Assembly: GCA_017383665.1 (NCBI GenBank) | Contig: JAFNWA010000076.1 | Span: 1-6,561, forward strand | Source: Bacteroidaceae bacterium | GTDB taxonomy: Bacteria > Bacteroidota > Bacteroidia > Bacteroidales > Bacteroidaceae | Direction of reading: 5' to 3' | Length of the DNA: 6,561 nt | In this document: piece by piece, positions 6,557 through 6,561 of the stretch | How positions within the stretch are numbered: position 1 is the first letter of the stretch | How the letters are laid out: each line of letters starts with the position of its first letter | The notes under the pieces: generated by a model | Told to the model about the DNA's origin: nothing | Database searches by the model: none | What the model saw: the letters and a program-made list of their open reading frames with translations, nothing else | Program-made: the position numbers and the translations under genes

Positions 6557-6561
6557 TCGCC

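Overview
The window looks like ordinary chromosome from a member of the Bacteroidales (Bacteroidota). Three things point there: a long IspG with the central insertion domain typical of that phylum, an ECF sigma factor with the usual Bacteroidota sequence style, and AT-rich leaders with weak Shine-Dalgarno sequences. Family or genus cannot be fixed from the sequence alone. No mobile element, CRISPR array, tRNA or rRNA was seen, and no clearly new system was found.

Layout: positions 1-1677 (+ strand) hold the end of a polysaccharide-type locus, with a GT4 glycosyltransferase cut by the window edge followed after 24 nt by a DUF1972 glycosyltransferase (rhamnosyltransferase-like). These converge on a block of four genes on the - strand. 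Reading in the direction of transcription from the right edge, these are purE, ispG, an ECF sigma-70 factor and an ABC-F ATPase. The convergent junction (1678-1825) contains a perfect 48-bp palindrome with T-rich flanks. It fits a terminator serving both strands, and it includes the ABC-F stop codon.

purE (de novo purine synthesis) and ispG (MEP isoprenoid pathway) overlap by 20 nt and are probably cotranscribed and translationally coupled, although their pathways are unrelated. A strong intrinsic terminator at 4197-4229 closes that unit. The ECF sigma gene then starts from its own region. Its start codon directly abuts one arm of a 10-bp inverted repeat, and a candidate Bacteroidota promoter lies between and across the arms. 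No anti-sigma gene lies next to it. The ABC-F gene follows after 143 nt with no terminator in between, so it could be reached by read-through or use its own promoter.

The observations most worth a second look are the inverted repeat around the sigma-factor leader, the stop-codon-containing palindrome, the purE/ispG overlap, and two mutually exclusive short hairpins upstream of purE.
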